Shown here: positions 62,351 through 64,000 of the stretch, in pieces
How positions within the stretch are numbered: position 1 is the first letter of the stretch
How the letters are laid out: each line of letters starts with the position of its first letter
NCBI RefSeq assembly: GCF_000515415.1
Contig: NZ_KI911783.1
Coordinates: forward strand, 6,683,831 to 6,747,830
Length of the DNA: 64,000 nucleotides
Origin: Bradyrhizobium sp. WSM1417
GTDB taxonomy: Bacteria; Pseudomonadota; Alphaproteobacteria; Rhizobiales; Xanthobacteraceae
Reading direction: 5' to 3'
Made by a program: the position numbers and the translations under genes
The notes under the pieces: model-generated
Told to the model about the DNA's origin: nothing
The model's input: only the letters and a program-made list of their open reading frames with translations
The model's database searches: none

Positions 62351-62831
62351 GTACCCTCCCGTGCGTGCCCGCGCGTGACATGGCGGCGCCGATGACCAAC
62401 ATGGCCGCACCCCATAGCAGGAAGCCGATGTCCCAGAAGATGCGCTGTTCGTCGGGGACCGTCTCATTCACCCGATGCAGCTTGAAGATCTCATGGTCCA
62501 CCACGCCTTCAACCAGATTGAAGATGCCCCAACCGAGCAGGACCGCGCCGAGGCACCGGCTGCCCGACAAGTGAATGTCGGACCTGCGCGCCCGTTGCCA
62601 CAGCACATACAGGCCGAGGAGCACAAGAACATAGGCTGCGCTATGGAAAATGCCGTCCCAGGTCGTGTTGAGCTTGACGTTGTCGATGGAGTTGAGCGGG
62701 TACCAGCCGCTTAACATATGATGCCATTGCAGCAGCTGATGAAACACGATGCCGTCGAAAAATCCGCCCAGACCAAGCCCGAGAAGGACGCCCGCGGAAA
62801 TCGGGAAGCTGGATGAATCGCTGTCTTGCAT
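62322..62831 (-). CDS. DUF2243 membrane protein
   Basis: A 169-residue inner-membrane protein with four hydrophobic helices. GLGLGGFFDGIVFHQLLQWHHML and WDGIFHSAAYVLVLLGLYVL, with GIFNLVEGVVDHEIFKLHRV and IFWDIGFLLWGAAML, match the DUF2243 family, whose conserved His and Asp residues suggest metal or haem binding. Related genes often accompany cytochrome oxidase or copper genes, which is not the case here. The role is unknown. Confidence 0.85.
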   Translation of the reverse strand: MQDSDSSSFPISAGVLLGLGLGGFFDGIVFHQLLQWHHMLSGWYPLNSIDNVKLNTTWDGIFHSAAYVLVLLGLYVLWQRARRSDIHLSGSRCLGAVLLGWGIFNLVEGVVDHEIFKLHRVNETVPDEQRIFWDIGFLLWGAAMLVIGAAMSRAGTHGRVHAESSLQAR

Positions 62832-62870
62832 GAATCTACTCGTGCGCCGGTCGGCATCTGGATGATGGAC

Positions 62871-62895
62871 AAACCCTCCTCCAGGTTGCCGTTCC
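62871..62895 (-). promoter_or_regulatory. Weak EcfG-type promoter candidate of the DUF2243-sdhB unit
   Basis: On the minus strand GGAAC (62895-62891), 16 nt, then GTTT (62874-62871); shifting by one gives GGTT at 15-nt spacing. The start at 62831 is 40 nt further. Confidence 0.4.
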
Positions 62896-63005
62896 TATGA
62901 TCATGACGCACTCCCCGTGCCAATAACCTGCGTTAACCTGCCTGCTCATCTCATGCCGCCGAAGGCGCTAGATGGAGCATCGCTCGGCTGCTTATGGTGA
63001 CGATA

Positions 63006-63031
63006 GGAACGTTCGAAACGGTCGCAGCGTC
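63006..63031 (+). promoter_or_regulatory. EcfG-type promoter candidate of the DUF4142 gene
   Basis: GGAAC at 63006-63010, 17 nt, then CGTC at 63028-63031, one mismatch from CGTT. The ATG at 63059 is 28 nt further. Confidence 0.5.
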
Positions 63032-63058
63032 TTGTGAATCCAACATTGGAGCTTCATC

Positions 63059-63538
63059 ATGCTGAGAAGATCGTTTTTACTTGCATTGGGCGGCCTCGGA
63101 CTATCGACCTACACTGCGCAATCCAAACCAATCCCGCAGCGGGATTTTCGAACGGCCGACCTCATGGGTGGCGCGTTTGCGATGCAGACGAGTCAGCTCG
63201 CGCTGACGCGCACCGGCAATCCCGACATCGTCAACTTCGCGAATGCAGAGATCGCCGAACAGGTCCAGGTCGCGAGCGCGCTCGGAGCAGCGCCGGGATC
63301 GGCACCGCTACGGCCGGATCATGCCGCCCTGCTTCAGCGCCTTCAGGCCACACCGTCGGGTCCCTTCGACCGGATGTATGTGCAGGGGCAGATCCGCGGG
63401 CACCGTGAATTGCTCGCGCTCAACAATTCCTATTTGCGATCCGGTGGCAACCCCGGCGAACAGCAGGTCGCACAGATGTCGCTGCCGATCATTCAGCGTC
63501 ACCTGGCGATCCTGAGCAATCTCAGGGATGTCGGCTAG
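63059..63538 (+). CDS. DUF4142 protein (ferritin-like, secreted)
   Basis: A 159-residue protein with a short signal-like start (LRRSFLLALGGLGLSTYTAQ) and the DUF4142 pattern: FAMQTSQLALTRTGNPDIVNFANAEIAEQVQVASAL, then FDRMYVQGQIRGHRELLALNNSYL and LPIIQRHLAILSNL. The family has a helical ferritin-like fold, is exported and is widespread in stress-regulated loci of Rhizobiales; its activity is unknown. GGAGCTTC precedes the ATG. Confidence 0.87.
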   Translation: MLRRSFLLALGGLGLSTYTAQSKPIPQRDFRTADLMGGAFAMQTSQLALTRTGNPDIVNFANAEIAEQVQVASALGAAPGSAPLRPDHAALLQRLQATPSGPFDRMYVQGQIRGHRELLALNNSYLRSGGNPGEQQVAQMSLPIIQRHLAILSNLRDVG

Positions 63539-63567
63539 AGCTTCACCCCGGCGACAAGGAGGTACAA

Positions 63568-63657
63568 ATGGCAAGAAGGTCGAGACGGCCCGCCGTGAAG
63601 CACGGCAAAGGAAAACGGGGAAACGGCGCGCAACGTCTCAAGCGCAAGCGGAAGTGA
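63568..63657 (+). CDS. 29-aa Lys/Arg-rich mini-protein
   Basis: ATG at 63568 with an ideal Shine-Dalgarno sequence (AAGGAGGTACAA) 6 nt away, and a stop at 63655-63657. The product is MARRSRRPAVKHGKGKRGNG then AQRLKRKRK, about half basic residues and no acidic ones. It lies 29 nt after the DUF4142 stop and is probably on the same transcript. It could bind nucleic acid or polyphosphate, or act as a small stress peptide; no family is recognised. Confidence 0.6.
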   Translation: MARRSRRPAVKHGKGKRGNGAQRLKRKRK

Positions 63658-63733
63658 CAGCCGTAGCATTGGCGGTGCCCGCGCGTGACGGCCGCCGCCA
63701 AAGTTGTCGATGATCAAACTGCGAGGAGCCGAT

Positions 63734-63949
63734 ATGGCGTATGCCCTGTTCAAGGATGACGAAAAACTGAGCCGGACATTTCCGACCAAAGAGGAAACGC
63801 TGAAGAAAGCCGAAGACGCCGGTCTGGTCGAAAGCAGCGAGGGCAAGCCCAGGCTCGAGGACGATCTGAAGATCAAGCCCTGCTCGCCCGACCCCGAACC
63901 TCGAAGCGAGGACGACCTCGATTGGACGCCGGGGGACCCGACGTCCTGA
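63734..63949 (+). CDS. Small acidic hypothetical protein, 71 aa
   Basis: A 71-residue protein; GAGGAGCCGAT precedes the ATG at 63734, so the earlier in-frame ATG at 63704 is less likely. The first half (MAYALFKDDEKLSRTFPTKE, then ETLKKAEDAGLV) resembles short stress-related Bradyrhizobium proteins of unknown function, and the second half is Asp/Glu/Pro-rich. It lies 76 nt after the basic mini-protein. The last 51 bases of the window show nothing further. Confidence 0.65.
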   Translation: MAYALFKDDEKLSRTFPTKEETLKKAEDAGLVESSEGKPRLEDDLKIKPCSPDPEPRSEDDLDWTPGDPTS

Positions 63950-64000
63950 TCACCGATCTAGCAACCTTTGCAGATGCTCTTGATCTTCCGATCGACGTGG

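Overview
The window is high-GC DNA from an alphaproteobacterium, most likely Bradyrhizobium or a close relative. Four things point there: liv-type ABC transporters fused into catabolic operons, Bradyrhizobium-style palindromic intergenic repeats, hydrolase and sensor families typical of the group, and GGAAC-N16-CGTT-type (EcfG general stress sigma factor) promoters. No tRNA, rRNA, CRISPR array, transposase or phage gene was seen. The assignment rests on reading sequence and recalled families, not on a database search.

Left part (1-36.8 kb): metabolism. An acidic low-complexity protein, a secreted esterase and a GGDEF/EAL protein come first. An eight-gene minus-strand operon follows (13301 down to 4939): a three-subunit molybdenum hydroxylase, then a complete branched-chain-type ABC importer. 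A divergent TetR regulator faces it across two inverted copies of a palindromic operator. Next is a histidine-utilisation locus: hutI-hutH-hutU on minus; hutF-hutC, an NMT1/SsuA-type ABC importer and an M20 amidohydrolase on plus. A 20-bp perfect palindrome lies between the two arms. hutG is not in the window. A 1.2-kb gene-free stretch (24.7-25.9 kb) is packed with inverted repeats. Then come an MFS transporter, msrA, an OsmC protein, a BisC-type molybdoenzyme, a RidA protein, a LysR regulator with two hydrolases, a Crp/Fnr regulator and a GT9-like protein.

Middle part (37.0-52.8 kb): a long plus-strand cluster of mostly 1-4 nt overlapping genes. It encodes inositol-1-phosphate synthase, a histidine-type phosphatase, a sugar nucleotidyltransferase, phosphopentomutase, two sugar epimerases, a UDP-glucuronate decarboxylase-like enzyme, five glycosyltransferases (four related CgeB-like ones), a SAM methyltransferase, a B12-binding radical SAM enzyme and a glycosidase-like protein whose barrel seems circularly permuted. 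It has no polymerase, flippase, lipid-linked initiating transferase or exporter. I infer that it makes a soluble, methylated, probably inositol- and pentose-containing glycoside. A textbook EcfG promoter precedes the first gene, so the product is probably made under stress.

Right part (52.8-64 kb): a stress-defence district of short transcription units. It holds a DUF892 ferritin-like protein, Mn-catalase, DUF3551, DUF4142 and DUF2243 proteins, a patatin, a Nudix-SIR2 pair, and isolated extra copies of nuoB, nuoD and sdhB. Many of these genes have GGAAC-N16/17 promoter candidates of graded quality just upstream. I infer a general-stress regulon that includes spare quinone-site subunits of complexes I and II.
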